Source: Bacillota bacterium (GTDB lineage Bacteria; Bacillota; Clostridia; Acetivibrionales; DSM-1351). Taken from it: a stretch of DNA of 41,310 bases. The stretch spans positions 1-41,310 of the forward strand of contig JAEXFI010000021.1 in assembly GCA_023400235.1 (NCBI GenBank), given 5' to 3'. Within the stretch, counting starts at the first letter, position 1. Every line of letters begins with the position of its first letter. Below the pieces are notes generated by a model. It saw only the letters and a list, made by a program, of their open reading frames with translations. It had not been told where the DNA came from and made no database searches. Position numbers and translations under genes: made by a program. This document shows, one piece after another, positions 18,070 to 27,482 of the stretch.

Positions 18070-20619
18070 TTAGTTCCTGCCCGCAGCTATCTTATCCAGA
18101 TCCTGCTGCATCTTGTTTATTGACTTCCTCTGATCCTTTACCACACTTGTGAGCACGGCAATAATCTCCATGGGGCTTATAGCCTTCTGATCGTTGGCTG
18201 CAACGGCATCCGGCATGTCTTCCGCAATGAAGCCCAGAGTCGTCTTCTCACTGTCACCCTTGAAATTAAAGCTCACAGGATTCATTCCTTCCAGAATTTC
18301 CTTTGCCTTCTTTGTGGGAAGAGAATCAATATTCTCCTTCAGTTCACGAGAGGAGCTGTAGTAAAAATATCCGTCCACGTAAACTCCTCCGGTGGCGTAG
18401 AGCCTGATACGGTCTCCACCGCCATAATATCCCCCCGTGCCCGGGTCATTGGAGATACCTATTTCAAGAGTCATGTTCTCCCCGCCGCCCCGGTTCAGAT
18501 CTGAGTAGTATTTTATCCAGGCGGCGTCGCCTGAGCCTCCGTAATAATCCTTGGGGAAGGTTATTCCATTATTGGCTCCGCTCCCCACACTGGGTACGAT
18601 TGCACAGACAGTTTGAACATCACCGTTTACCTGGGCCGTTCCGTTTACATCAAGTCTGTCCCAGACAGACACCTTTCTGCTGCCGCTGGATTTGTTGCCC
18701 ACAAGCATCAAAGATTTGTAGTTTGTAGTATCATTGCATATTTCAGCCTGATTTGCCGCCTGATCCGGGAAGCCGCTCCAGGAGGATGTAAAGCGCAAGG
18801 GATTTGAACCGCTCAGTACCCTCATCCATCCACTGACATCCAGTTTGTCGTTTGGATTTAGTGTACCCACTCCCAGGTTACCGGAGGCCATCAATGCGAT
18901 GTGGTCATTGGCGTCATTGGAGGTCCCTATTTCAAGGGTACAGGCTTCCCCGCTTCTGGCATAGTATTTAAGCCATGCCGAGTCACCGGAGCCCCCTCCG
19001 GGATCGCTTGGGAATATTATTCCGTTCCTGCCGTTTCCGGCGCTGGGGGTGAGAGCCTGAGAAAGCTGCATATTTCCGTTTACGTACAGGAAGCCGTTCA
19101 CATCCAGCCTGTCCCAAATGGCTACCTTCCTGCCCTGACCTGCAGATTGATTGCCAACGAGCATAAGAGCCTTGTGATAATTGGTATCATTGCTTATTTC
19201 AGCGCAATTCTTATTTCCGTCAGGAAATCCACTCCACATGGAGGTGAATCTGACAGGATTGGACTGGCTTAGTATACGGAGGCTGCCTGTGACTTCCAGT
19301 TTGTCATCCTTGGGACTGGGAGTATCAATACCCACATTCCCCAGGCTGTTCCAGGATATTATGGGCTTCTGCTCACCCTCTGTGGTTCCCAGAATTCCGC
19401 CCTTCAAGCCATACAAAACCGGTCCGTCCACATTTATTCCGGCAAAGAGCTTGTCACTTCCGAACCACCCCAGTCCGTGAGCTGTATTGTCCGAGGCTCT
19501 CAGCAGCATGGTCTTGTCTCCGAGACACAGGTTTCCCTTTACTGCCAGGTTTCCCGAGGTGTCAGCTTCGAGGGCATTCCCCCCCGGATAGCTCAGGACG
19601 CTATGTTTATGCAGTTCATCAGCTATATCACTTTTTACAAGTCTTTCCCATAAAGGCCCGTAAGCTATGTCCCAGATGTTGCTACCCAGACCGATTTTCC
19701 ACTTTTTCTCGGCCTCAGACCACACAAGTCTTGCATCCGGAGATTCCGCAGAATCACCCCTGTATACCTCCAGACCCCCATCCTGGGGTTTCCATTCGCC
19801 CTCTTCCGGCCTGCTGTTAACCTGTACAAAGCAATTTGAAATCAGCAGTTCATTTGCCTTCGCATCATCATTTTGCAGCTTTCCGTTAACAATCAGATCT
19901 CCGGTTACATTAACAGAGCCTGAAAAATTGGTATTTAAGGCATTTACCTCCAGGCCCGTACCATCCTTGCCCCGGTCCACAGCCTTGATGAAGGGCATTC
20001 CCTTTATGTCCTCGGTTAATCTGAAAATAATTTTTTCAATAGCAAGCACTCGTCCTGCTGGTCCGGCATGCCTTCTCAGCAGTGATCCGTCCGGTTCGGT
20101 TTCAAATATGCAGTCCTTACCCAGGTATTTTTTATTATCAAGCCACTTCATCTGCACCCTGGCAAGTATTACATTTGCCTTGTCATCCTTAGGCTTGACC
20201 ATATCATATTTGATGCGTCCCCGCTCATATATATGAATCTCCTGCCCTTTGCCCTTTTCAAGGTCATCCTTATCCATCAGCTCTTCCTCATAGCTGACGA
20301 AAATATAGATGTCATCACCAGCACTGAAGTCAGAAAGATCTATAACGCTGTCAGGATGCTTGTCAGTAATATATATGTACTGGCTTGTACTCTCACCGTT
20401 GCTGTCCTGCACCTGGTTCAATGCAATTCCTTCTTTTACTGCAATCTTCAGGTATTGCACCGACGGTTCAACCTCCAGTCCTGCTACAACACCCCAGGTG
20501 TGCAGGTAACGGTTGTGAAGCTGCTGAAGCCTTTTCTGATAATCCTGATCAAGCTTATAGTCTTCCGCATCCAACAGGAGTCCGTCAAAATAGCGCATTC
20601 TTTTTAATTCTTTACCCAT
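18070..20619 (-). CDS. Tail-fibre protein with S74 chaperone end (first of three)
   Basis: An 849-residue protein from the ATG at 20619 (MGKELKRMRYFDG), with GGAGG eight bases upstream. The domain order matches the second fibre: an N-terminal docking domain (GLLLDAEDY, HNRYLHTWGVVAGLEV), one EVYRGD/W-x-x-G module, two copies of the NP-x-RFTS-x-WSGFPD module, and a C-terminal S74 chaperone (SSSRELKENI, LGFIAEDMPDAV). A Ser five residues before the Lys fits autocleavage. It lacks the Cys/Tyr-rich insert of the second fibre. It follows tail protein I by 43 bases, the usual place for tail-fibre genes in contractile systems. Confidence 0.85.
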   Translation of the reverse strand: MGKELKRMRYFDGLLLDAEDYKLDQDYQKRLQQLHNRYLHTWGVVAGLEVEPSVQYLKIAVKEGIALNQVQDSNGESTSQYIYITDKHPDSVIDLSDFSAGDDIYIFVSYEEELMDKDDLEKGKGQEIHIYERGRIKYDMVKPKDDKANVILARVQMKWLDNKKYLGKDCIFETEPDGSLLRRHAGPAGRVLAIEKIIFRLTEDIKGMPFIKAVDRGKDGTGLEVNALNTNFSGSVNVTGDLIVNGKLQNDDAKANELLISNCFVQVNSRPEEGEWKPQDGGLEVYRGDSAESPDARLVWSEAEKKWKIGLGSNIWDIAYGPLWERLVKSDIADELHKHSVLSYPGGNALEADTSGNLAVKGNLCLGDKTMLLRASDNTAHGLGWFGSDKLFAGINVDGPVLYGLKGGILGTTEGEQKPIISWNSLGNVGIDTPSPKDDKLEVTGSLRILSQSNPVRFTSMWSGFPDGNKNCAEISNDTNYHKALMLVGNQSAGQGRKVAIWDRLDVNGFLYVNGNMQLSQALTPSAGNGRNGIIFPSDPGGGSGDSAWLKYYARSGEACTLEIGTSNDANDHIALMASGNLGVGTLNPNDKLDVSGWMRVLSGSNPLRFTSSWSGFPDQAANQAEICNDTTNYKSLMLVGNKSSGSRKVSVWDRLDVNGTAQVNGDVQTVCAIVPSVGSGANNGITFPKDYYGGSGDAAWIKYYSDLNRGGGENMTLEIGISNDPGTGGYYGGGDRIRLYATGGVYVDGYFYYSSSRELKENIDSLPTKKAKEILEGMNPVSFNFKGDSEKTTLGFIAEDMPDAVAANDQKAISPMEIIAVLTSVVKDQRKSINKMQQDLDKIAAGRN

Positions 20620-20662
20620 TGCCACTTCCTCCGGATTTCATAATGTTTTATAAAATTTATGC

Positions 20663-21406
20663 TTAATCTTCAAGCATACCGCCAACCAGAGTCTCTTTCC
20701 CCACCTTGGAATAGACTCCGATTCTCAATGCAGGTATCTCCACATTAAGCTTGTAATTAGTATAGAAAGGCTTTTCATCTTCTATTACCTTTCGTATCAG
20801 CGCAACCTTGCTGTTCAGCATACTTCTGCTGTGAGCCGGGATTATAGCGTTTACTGAAAAGAAACTGGGGGACGAGCTGCCAATCATGGTGTTCTGACCA
20901 ACCTCTCTTGCATTTCCTATTCTTGCTGTCTCATTAAACTCGTTGATTGATACGGTAGTCTCATCGCCGGCGTAGAGCTGAAGGTATTCCAACAAACCGT
21001 TACAGGTTCCGCGTTTCTTGTAGAGCTGCACAATGGAGCTTATCATCTGCCTGTTTATGGTTTTGCGGGGCTGTTCCAGGGGCAGAACCTGATTTTTACG
21101 GGAATTCTTCTGCTCCTTATCCTCCACTCCAAAAAAATCGGCTGTATCCTCCAGTTCAAGCGCCACCCAGCCGGCAAGCCACTCCAGAAACTGGGGAGGC
21201 GTCCTGGTCGGATCCAGATACTGGTCAAATCCGTTTAATAGTTCTTCGATTCCTACTGTTTCCTGCAGTTCTGTACCTCCCGTCAGAATCTGCTCAAAAG
21301 CCTTCAGAAAACGTCCGAGAAAATAGTCTTCGCTGGCCTCGGTATTTCCCTTCTGAAATATTCGAGGGAGGTATTGTGTATATTTGCTGTATTCAGGATA
21401 ACTCAT
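20663..21406 (-). CDS. Tail protein I-like baseplate protein
   Basis: A 247-residue protein whose start overlaps the previous stop by four bases (ATGA), so it is translationally coupled. It has the tail protein I signature: YLPRIFQ near the start, then PTRTPPQFLEWLAGWV, and the RQMISSIVQLYKKRGTCNGLLEYLQLY helix region. In phage P2 and in eCIS, this protein joins the wedge of the baseplate to the fibres. The fibre genes follow directly, which fits that bridging role. Confidence 0.88.
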   Translation of the reverse strand: MSYPEYSKYTQYLPRIFQKGNTEASEDYFLGRFLKAFEQILTGGTELQETVGIEELLNGFDQYLDPTRTPPQFLEWLAGWVALELEDTADFFGVEDKEQKNSRKNQVLPLEQPRKTINRQMISSIVQLYKKRGTCNGLLEYLQLYAGDETTVSINEFNETARIGNAREVGQNTMIGSSSPSFFSVNAIIPAHSRSMLNSKVALIRKVIEDEKPFYTNYKLNVEIPALRIGVYSKVGKETLVGGMLED

Positions 21407-22275
21407 GCTTCCACCTCGATATTTAATTCTTTTAATTTTATGAGCTGATAGGGCTTAAGGTCGGGTGCATCAAGCTCTATATGCCTGACGTGATCTACTC
21501 CTGCAATCCCTTCAACCAAGTAATACAAGTCGGATTTATACAGATTTCTTCCAAGGGGCCAGCCTTTTTTGTCCTCACCGCCAACGATTGGGTCTATATG
21601 CTGCTCTATAACACTTCTCACCGTATTTGCAATTTTGCCGTCCCTGGCAGACACCTGCAGGTTTATACTGATATCCTGATAGTCGGGATCCACCACATGG
21701 ACACGGTTGGTGAGCACTTTCCTTTCTGAAAGATATTGCTTGACATACTGTTTAATATCATAGGTCTCCTTCATCAGATCAGTCTGATTTTGTGTGGACA
21801 CTATGAGAATAACCGAAACATGCCCGAATTGCTCCGACTCCTCGGTTTTGTTATTTTCCATATCTCTGTTTGCCAGGCATATGGTTCGTGCAGCTATGTC
21901 CGGAAACAGCCCCCTGATTCCGGGCTTTTCCATTAGGGCCCTGTAGGCCAGCTGCTGGTAATCCTCCACTGTAACCGCTCGTGTGCACTCGGAAAGCTGC
22001 TGTACACCCCTGCGTATGCCAGAGGTGAGCTCTTCCCCTTCCTTTAGCTGAATTCCAAGCAGATTGAGAAATCTCAGATAGTTTTGCGCCGGTATCTGAT
22101 CAATACGGTATATAATCATTTCACACAACCAGGCAAACAACTCTACCAAAGTTATTCCAGGGTCTGAAGGATTGTGATTTGTCCATTCCGGAGCATAAAC
22201 CGGAATCAGGGATTTCGCCTCCTTTATCATTTCTTCAAAGGTAATTTCGTCCAGACTTTGTAATGGCAGCGACAT
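21403..22275 (-). CDS. Baseplate J-like wedge protein (short)
   Basis: A 290-residue protein with GGAGG before the ATG. The N terminus has APEWTNHNPSDPGITLVELFAWL, the hallmark of baseplate J/gp47-type eCIS proteins (Pvc12-like). The core includes the TVEDYQQLAYRA and VILIVSTQ segments, and the C terminus ends in SDLYYLVEGIAGVDHVRHIEL. Short and long J proteins form the heterodimeric wedge around the hub. It lies 20 bases after the long J gene. Confidence 0.9.
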   Translation of the reverse strand: MSLPLQSLDEITFEEMIKEAKSLIPVYAPEWTNHNPSDPGITLVELFAWLCEMIIYRIDQIPAQNYLRFLNLLGIQLKEGEELTSGIRRGVQQLSECTRAVTVEDYQQLAYRALMEKPGIRGLFPDIAARTICLANRDMENNKTEESEQFGHVSVILIVSTQNQTDLMKETYDIKQYVKQYLSERKVLTNRVHVVDPDYQDISINLQVSARDGKIANTVRSVIEQHIDPIVGGEDKKGWPLGRNLYKSDLYYLVEGIAGVDHVRHIELDAPDLKPYQLIKLKELNIEVEA

Positions 22276-22295
22276 TTTTCTACCTCCTTTCCTAT

Positions 22296-25200
22296 TTAAG
22301 TCATACAGTCGTCACATAGCTCTGCTCCCGTTACATCCGTGATTTTTTCCAGATATCTTCGGTCTTCCTTCAAAATATCAGTTATACGGCATGTTTTTCC
22401 GGTATAGCCTGCATCATGTATTATTTTTGTGTCCAGATTCAAAAGATATGGAAACCTCAGCTCGGGCCTTTTGTTTATCAGGTGATCTCCGCTGTATACA
22501 AGTTCATCCTCTTCCAGAAATACATCTCCGGAGAGCACCTCTGTTATTTTTAAAGGAGCAGTATTCGTATACTCATCATTCCGGCTCAGATAGACCACAT
22601 CCCTTGGCTCAAGCAGGGCCATTTTTATAAAGAAGGTCTCTTGCCCGCCCTTTATCTCGTTTAATATGAAGGAGCGCAAAGTAAGATCGGGGGTCACGGC
22701 AAATTGTATGTCACTTCCTACGGGATAGTCTGCCGACAGTGGATCTCCGTCATAGGTACAGCATTCAAGAACATCCCCATCCACGGCTTTTATAATCAGT
22801 TTTTCAGTGGGAAGATTCCTATAGGTCAGCTCAATCTGCTGTCCTTCTCTGAAGCCTTTCACCAGCAAGGTTTTTACACCTTTATTCTGTTCCAGCTTTT
22901 GAGCAAGAGCAAATATGATACGATTGTCCTTGCTTTTTACCGCACTGTATGAGGGATATGTAACACCGGGCTTGTAGGGTCCGTCCTTGAGCTGCTCAAT
23001 ATTGAGTGTATAGCACTGGACGGAGGACTTGACCGTAATATCCGAAATATAGTCAACCCCGGGGGTATTCTTTATCACGGAGCAAACCTCCGATATGTAC
23101 AGGTTCTTGCCCAGAGACCAGCCCGTCTTTTCCTGACCGCCACCCAGAGGATTCAAAAATCCCCTGAGATTGTCCATTATCTGACCCTCAATTATTTTTC
23201 CGGACTCAGGGGTGGTATATTTTACAGAAGCCTCAACTCCGATGCGAATGTACTCAGGCCCTATAACATCCAGCCTGGGAAATTCCGAAGTGTTCAGTAC
23301 TGCTGCTATCCTTGTGGCCAGATATCTGTCAATTTCGTTCAACATTTCCTGGCTGGGAGAGGGCTTTGGATTGTTGTATTCCGGAACCACTATTACTGTG
23401 GCCTTGCCGGGAGTAAAATCCAATTCCCTGTCCATTGTGGGAAAGCATTTGACTATTGAAATCTGTGGCGCTGCCTCACGTACAAGCCATTCCACATCCT
23501 CGCAGGTAATACCCCTATCCCAGCTTTTCAGAGTATGTGGCCCCCGGGTTCTTGCCTCCTCCACCTCCTCCTGGTTAAAGCCGCCGTCAGCGCCAACAGG
23601 ATTGGTAATCGAATCGATTTCCGTAAAATTATCCCAGGTCTTTTTAATGGTGTTGGCTTCAACATTTCCTCTTGAACCTCCCCCATATTTATAATCAGAG
23701 AGAATATTCTCCTTGCCGGCAGGAGGAATCATGCCGATTTTACCGTCCCCAAAGGTCAGCATCCCGGTGTCCGCATCAAGCATATAATGCCTGCTTTCGG
23801 GGCCTGAGAGTGAGAAGGTCTGTACTTCCTCCCATATTACAGGTTCTACCTGTCCCAGCGTTTCCTTCACCTTTATCACCTGTCCGGGCAAAACAGGGGT
23901 TCTTGTAAATTGAAACACCTGGCTGGGCTCTCCATTGCTGGAACCCAGTATTTCATTGGCCAGAGTAACTGCATTGGCAGCCCATACCGCATTGGAATAT
24001 ACGGCATCCAGCTTGGGGAAAATGTCAAAGCCCCCCTCTTCCAGCCGGGCACGTATCCAGTATTGTCCTGTTCCAAAAAGGGCAGCCTTTTTTATATCCG
24101 AGGGGATGGACAACTGCTGTATTTCACGCCTTGTAAAATCCCTTATGGCGTCATTGACACTTAAGGTCAGCCATTTCCTTCCGTTCCAGTACTCCCATGC
24201 CACAACAGGCTTCTTCCCGACCTGGTCACCCTTGAGAGGAAAGAACAAGGACAGGGGCAAATTGCTTATATCTCCGTCAAAGCCGAAATATAAGGCAGGC
24301 GCTGAATCGGCACAGGTGGAAAACAGCTTGAAGGTCTTACCCTGAGAGGTGCATTCTGCTGTTCTTTCAACAAAAAGAAAATTGTTTTCAGTAAGTACGG
24401 TTTCAGGAAACACCTGTCTGGAATTGTATTCATAGCTTATGAGTATTTCTTTTACCGAAGGCGGAAGAAAGCTCGCTGCGGTGTACACTACCTGAGATAG
24501 CGGTACCTGCTCCTTCTGTATTGTCACAGTCTTTGTGTCATACGTGATTGTACTGTCCGTTCCAAAGTTGCCGCTTAGTATTCTGAATCTTATCCAATAG
24601 TCCTCTTCACCGTTGAGGTTGTATAAACTTATTGCCGGACACTCAAATGAAATTTTTCCGTTTTTTGTAAATACTGCTGTGCCGTCGGAGGTAACATTAC
24701 CTTTTTTTATTGCATCACCAAGCCGTCCAAACTCCGTCCATTTGACACCGTCCCAGCCTTCCAGGGCTATGACGGCATCTGTGGTCTGACAGGCTCCTCT
24801 TCCTTCAGAAAGGATAACTTCCATGGATATTTCCGAGGTTTCCTTTGAGAATGCCTCCCCGCAGGAAATATAGAAGCTGTCATTAAACGCCGGCCTTTCG
24901 CCGAAAGGGTAAAAATCCTTTGTCAAATCCAAGGGAGCATAGTTTAATACTGCCGACCTTGGCCTTAGTAGAGCTTCAGTAATTCTAACTCCCAGCTTCA
25001 TGGCTTCAACCTCGGGCATCAGGTCGGCCTTTATAAGCGGTGATTTCAATTCGGCAAATATCCAGTAATTTGTCCAGCTCTGATATTCATTATTTTTATC
25101 AAATCCACTTATGGTCTTTTTTGCCATCTCTCCTGCCTTTGAAAAGGAAATCTGTCCGCTCTGTGAAAAGGCTGATTGCATGAGTCCGGCTTGGACCAGC

Positions 25201-25871
25201 AGAGGTACAGCCTCTCCCTTTTGGTCAAAATAGAACCAGTTTATATCGGCTGAAGTATTTATAGAGCCGTTCTGTGCAAGCTGCATGTTCAGATTGATGG
25301 CAGCGTCCTTAAGAGACAGGATATCCTTATGTCCGATATAAACCCGGTGCGCAATGGGATCGTCTCCCCTGAACAGCTCGGCTTCCCTGCCGTCCGGTTC
25401 CACTGACAAAAGAAAATCAAAATTACTCCATTTGTCTTCAGCAGGTTCTATACATGCAACCCTGACCAGACCCGCCCTAATCACCGTCAGATCATTTTCC
25501 GTTTCAAAAACCACTTCTTCCTGATTTTCAGGCTTCGCCGACAGCTTTGTCCCGGCAGGTATAAAGCCGTCTTTGCTCCAGTCCTCCTTGAGTCTGAACA
25601 TCACCGCCGCCTTTGCCACCTTTGGAGCAGTGGGGCTTACACCTATCAGATTCAAAAAGGCCGTAAAATTTTTGTCAGGTGCCTTGTTTAAGGCGCCCAG
25701 CACACGCTCCATCATATTCGAAAAAATATTTACAAGAGCATCTGCCTGCTTGTCCGACTTAATTTCATTAATATCCTCAAATTCGGGACAATGATACAGC
25801 AGCAGACGCCTTATTTCGTTCACCAGGTCTTCCTGGCTTCGCTGGTCGATTTTAGGTAAGATTTTAGTCAT
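22296..25871 (-). CDS. Large baseplate J-like wedge protein
   Basis: An 1191-residue protein (Pvc11-like). The N terminus begins KIDQRSQEDLVNEIRRLL and then carries the FTAFLNLIGVSPTAPKVAKA segment typical of long eCIS wedge proteins. The middle has RGNVEANTIKKTWD and a GGFNQEEVEEARTRGPHTLKS stretch, followed by a baseplate-J core (KCFPTMDRELDF, TVIVVPEY). The C-terminal 250 residues are extra beta-rich material. The start codon overlaps the stop of the gp25 gene (TAATG), so the two are coupled. It should bind gp25 and the short J protein to form the wedge. Confidence 0.9.
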   Translation of the reverse strand: MTKILPKIDQRSQEDLVNEIRRLLLYHCPEFEDINEIKSDKQADALVNIFSNMMERVLGALNKAPDKNFTAFLNLIGVSPTAPKVAKAAVMFRLKEDWSKDGFIPAGTKLSAKPENQEEVVFETENDLTVIRAGLVRVACIEPAEDKWSNFDFLLSVEPDGREAELFRGDDPIAHRVYIGHKDILSLKDAAINLNMQLAQNGSINTSADINWFYFDQKGEAVPLLVQAGLMQSAFSQSGQISFSKAGEMAKKTISGFDKNNEYQSWTNYWIFAELKSPLIKADLMPEVEAMKLGVRITEALLRPRSAVLNYAPLDLTKDFYPFGERPAFNDSFYISCGEAFSKETSEISMEVILSEGRGACQTTDAVIALEGWDGVKWTEFGRLGDAIKKGNVTSDGTAVFTKNGKISFECPAISLYNLNGEEDYWIRFRILSGNFGTDSTITYDTKTVTIQKEQVPLSQVVYTAASFLPPSVKEILISYEYNSRQVFPETVLTENNFLFVERTAECTSQGKTFKLFSTCADSAPALYFGFDGDISNLPLSLFFPLKGDQVGKKPVVAWEYWNGRKWLTLSVNDAIRDFTRREIQQLSIPSDIKKAALFGTGQYWIRARLEEGGFDIFPKLDAVYSNAVWAANAVTLANEILGSSNGEPSQVFQFTRTPVLPGQVIKVKETLGQVEPVIWEEVQTFSLSGPESRHYMLDADTGMLTFGDGKIGMIPPAGKENILSDYKYGGGSRGNVEANTIKKTWDNFTEIDSITNPVGADGGFNQEEVEEARTRGPHTLKSWDRGITCEDVEWLVREAAPQISIVKCFPTMDRELDFTPGKATVIVVPEYNNPKPSPSQEMLNEIDRYLATRIAAVLNTSEFPRLDVIGPEYIRIGVEASVKYTTPESGKIIEGQIMDNLRGFLNPLGGGQEKTGWSLGKNLYISEVCSVIKNTPGVDYISDITVKSSVQCYTLNIEQLKDGPYKPGVTYPSYSAVKSKDNRIIFALAQKLEQNKGVKTLLVKGFREGQQIELTYRNLPTEKLIIKAVDGDVLECCTYDGDPLSADYPVGSDIQFAVTPDLTLRSFILNEIKGGQETFFIKMALLEPRDVVYLSRNDEYTNTAPLKITEVLSGDVFLEEDELVYSGDHLINKRPELRFPYLLNLDTKIIHDAGYTGKTCRITDILKEDRRYLEKITDVTGAELCDDCMT

Positions 25872-26266
25872 TATTTTCCCACACTTTCAAGATAAAATGG
25901 ATAAACAAGATTGTCCTTACTGTTACTGGATTTGATAATATACTCAATATTTATTTCTATAATGGGTTCTTCCATTTTCATGGCAGCTGTTATAGCTTCC
26001 ACCTCTATTCTGGGTTCCCAGTTGAGCAATGCCTCATCAACATAATTCTGAATCAGGGTTGCAGTGTTTAAATCATTTGAAGCAAACACCATTTCATTGA
26101 GCCTGCAGCCGAAATCCGGCCGCATTACCCGTTCACCTCTGGCTGTTCCCAGAATAAGCATAATAGACTCTTTTATAGATTCTTCTCCCACAGCTGTTCT
26201 CATTTTTGCCTTTTTTACCGATATGGGATATTTGAGTCCCTTGCCAAGGAAATCTATTACTTCCAT
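25871..26266 (-). CDS. gp25-like baseplate wedge/sheath initiator protein
   Basis: A 131-residue protein from the ATG at 26266, chosen because GGGAGG lies five bases upstream; the longer frame to 26302 lacks one. It has the GPW/gp25 pattern: FLGKGLKYP, then ESIKESIMLILGTARGERVMRPDFGCRLNEMVF, where the xxxGERxMRPxFG core carries the EPR-type motif that starts sheath assembly. It is Pvc9-like. Confidence 0.93.
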   Translation of the reverse strand: MEVIDFLGKGLKYPISVKKAKMRTAVGEESIKESIMLILGTARGERVMRPDFGCRLNEMVFASNDLNTATLIQNYVDEALLNWEPRIEVEAITAAMKMEEPIIEINIEYIIKSSNSKDNLVYPFYLESVGK

Positions 26267-26332
26267 ACAAACCTCCCGCCATTTTCCGGCCTGTGGCCTC
26301 ATGGCCCAAAATATTAATATTCTTTAATATGC

Positions 26333-26728
26333 CTACCCTCCAATGAATACGGTACCTGCTGCAACAACCTTTCCCACAGGCAGGTCGGAGGGATCGTTGC
26401 AGGTCATTGCAGTGTCGCCGTTTCTTGCGGCCATTTTCCCATTGATCTTAACTGTAGCACTCCCTAATTTGATGGTTCCCTTATTGCTGGGCGGAGATTG
26501 AAAGCTGTCCCCGTTAGGGACATGTGATGGTGTGTTGGTAGCGGTAGAATCCACAGTTGCGGCAGGCTTCCCCATGATATTCACATCACTGCTGAGACCT
26601 CCGTCAATGACGCCCGTGAAGGGGTGGGGCAGCGGAACAGGGACTTTGCCCGACCCTACCGGAATCATTACAATGTGTATGTCAGTGGCTATTACCTGAT
26701 CGCCCTTTTTAGCTGCCGGTTGTCCCAT
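26333..26728 (-). CDS. PAAR-repeat spike tip protein
   Basis: A 131-residue protein with PAAR features: QPAAKKGD at the start, HIVMIP, HPFTGVIDGGLSSDVNIMGKPAATVDS, and a Gly-rich C terminus (SATVKINGKMAARNGDTAMTC). PAAR proteins cap the spike as a sharp zinc-binding cone. There is no toxin extension. It lies 31 bases downstream of the spike gene, as in Pvc10. Confidence 0.9.
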   Translation of the reverse strand: MGQPAAKKGDQVIATDIHIVMIPVGSGKVPVPLPHPFTGVIDGGLSSDVNIMGKPAATVDSTATNTPSHVPNGDSFQSPPSNKGTIKLGSATVKINGKMAARNGDTAMTCNDPSDLPVGKVVAAGTVFIGG

Positions 26729-26759
26729 TTCTGTATCCCCCTGTTTATATAGTGTTGAA

Positions 26760-27482
26760 CTAATTTATATTTACAGTAGCACCCTTGATAGTCATATTTG
26801 CAGATGACTTTACATCCATGGATGAGGAGGCTTCTATTTTTGTAGCTGCTGAGGACTTCATTTCAATGTCCTGTGCATTGACTTTGAACTTTCCCTTTGG
26901 AGCGGAAAATTCTATATCCTTGTCGGAGCTTACAGTCACCTTATTGTCTTTAGTACTGATAATTATTTTGTTATTTCCGGTCTTATCAATAACTTTGATG
27001 CTTTCTTCTCCGTTTTTATCATCCAGTTCAAGGAGGTGCCCCTTACTGGACTTCAGCGTTATCTTCTCTTCCTTATCCTTGTCTGAAAATTGCAGAATGT
27101 GGCCGCTTCGGGATTTGATCACTCTGGTATTGTTCTTTCCGTCACTGTTGGTATCAGGGGGAGCATCCTTCCCATTCCACAAGGCACCCATTATAAACGG
27201 ACGGTTTACATCTCCGTTTTCAAATGCCACAAGAACTTCGTCATCCACCTCGGGAAGAAAAAAGGCTCCTCGCTCTTTCCCTGCCATGAACGAAACTATT
27301 CTGGCCCAATTTGACTCCTGCATACCCAACAAGGGTATTTTTACCTTAACACGGCCCGGACCCGGCTTTTCTGAGTCATTGGCAGAATCATTCCTGATAA
27401 CTACCCCCACCATTACGCCGAAAATCCTCTCTTCATTTTTTATATAGTCAGTAAAATTTGAAATGCTAATACCTTCACTCAT
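26760..27482 (-). CDS. gp5/VgrG-like spike protein
   Basis: A 240-residue protein. Residues about 17-110 form the gp5 OB-fold (GVMVGVVIRND, PGRVKVKIPLLG, FLPEVDDEVLVAFENGD, FIMGALWNG). The rest is a run of short beta repeats (KITLKSSKGHLLELDD, then IEMKSSAATKIEASSSMDV) that should wind into a triple-stranded beta-helix spike. The start overlaps the gpD hub gene by four bases. In PVC and Afp these two domains are one protein; here they are separate genes. Confidence 0.92.
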   Translation of the reverse strand: MSEGISISNFTDYIKNEERIFGVMVGVVIRNDSANDSEKPGPGRVKVKIPLLGMQESNWARIVSFMAGKERGAFFLPEVDDEVLVAFENGDVNRPFIMGALWNGKDAPPDTNSDGKNNTRVIKSRSGHILQFSDKDKEEKITLKSSKGHLLELDDKNGEESIKVIDKTGNNKIIISTKDNKVTVSSDKDIEFSAPKGKFKVNAQDIEMKSSAATKIEASSSMDVKSSANMTIKGATVNIN

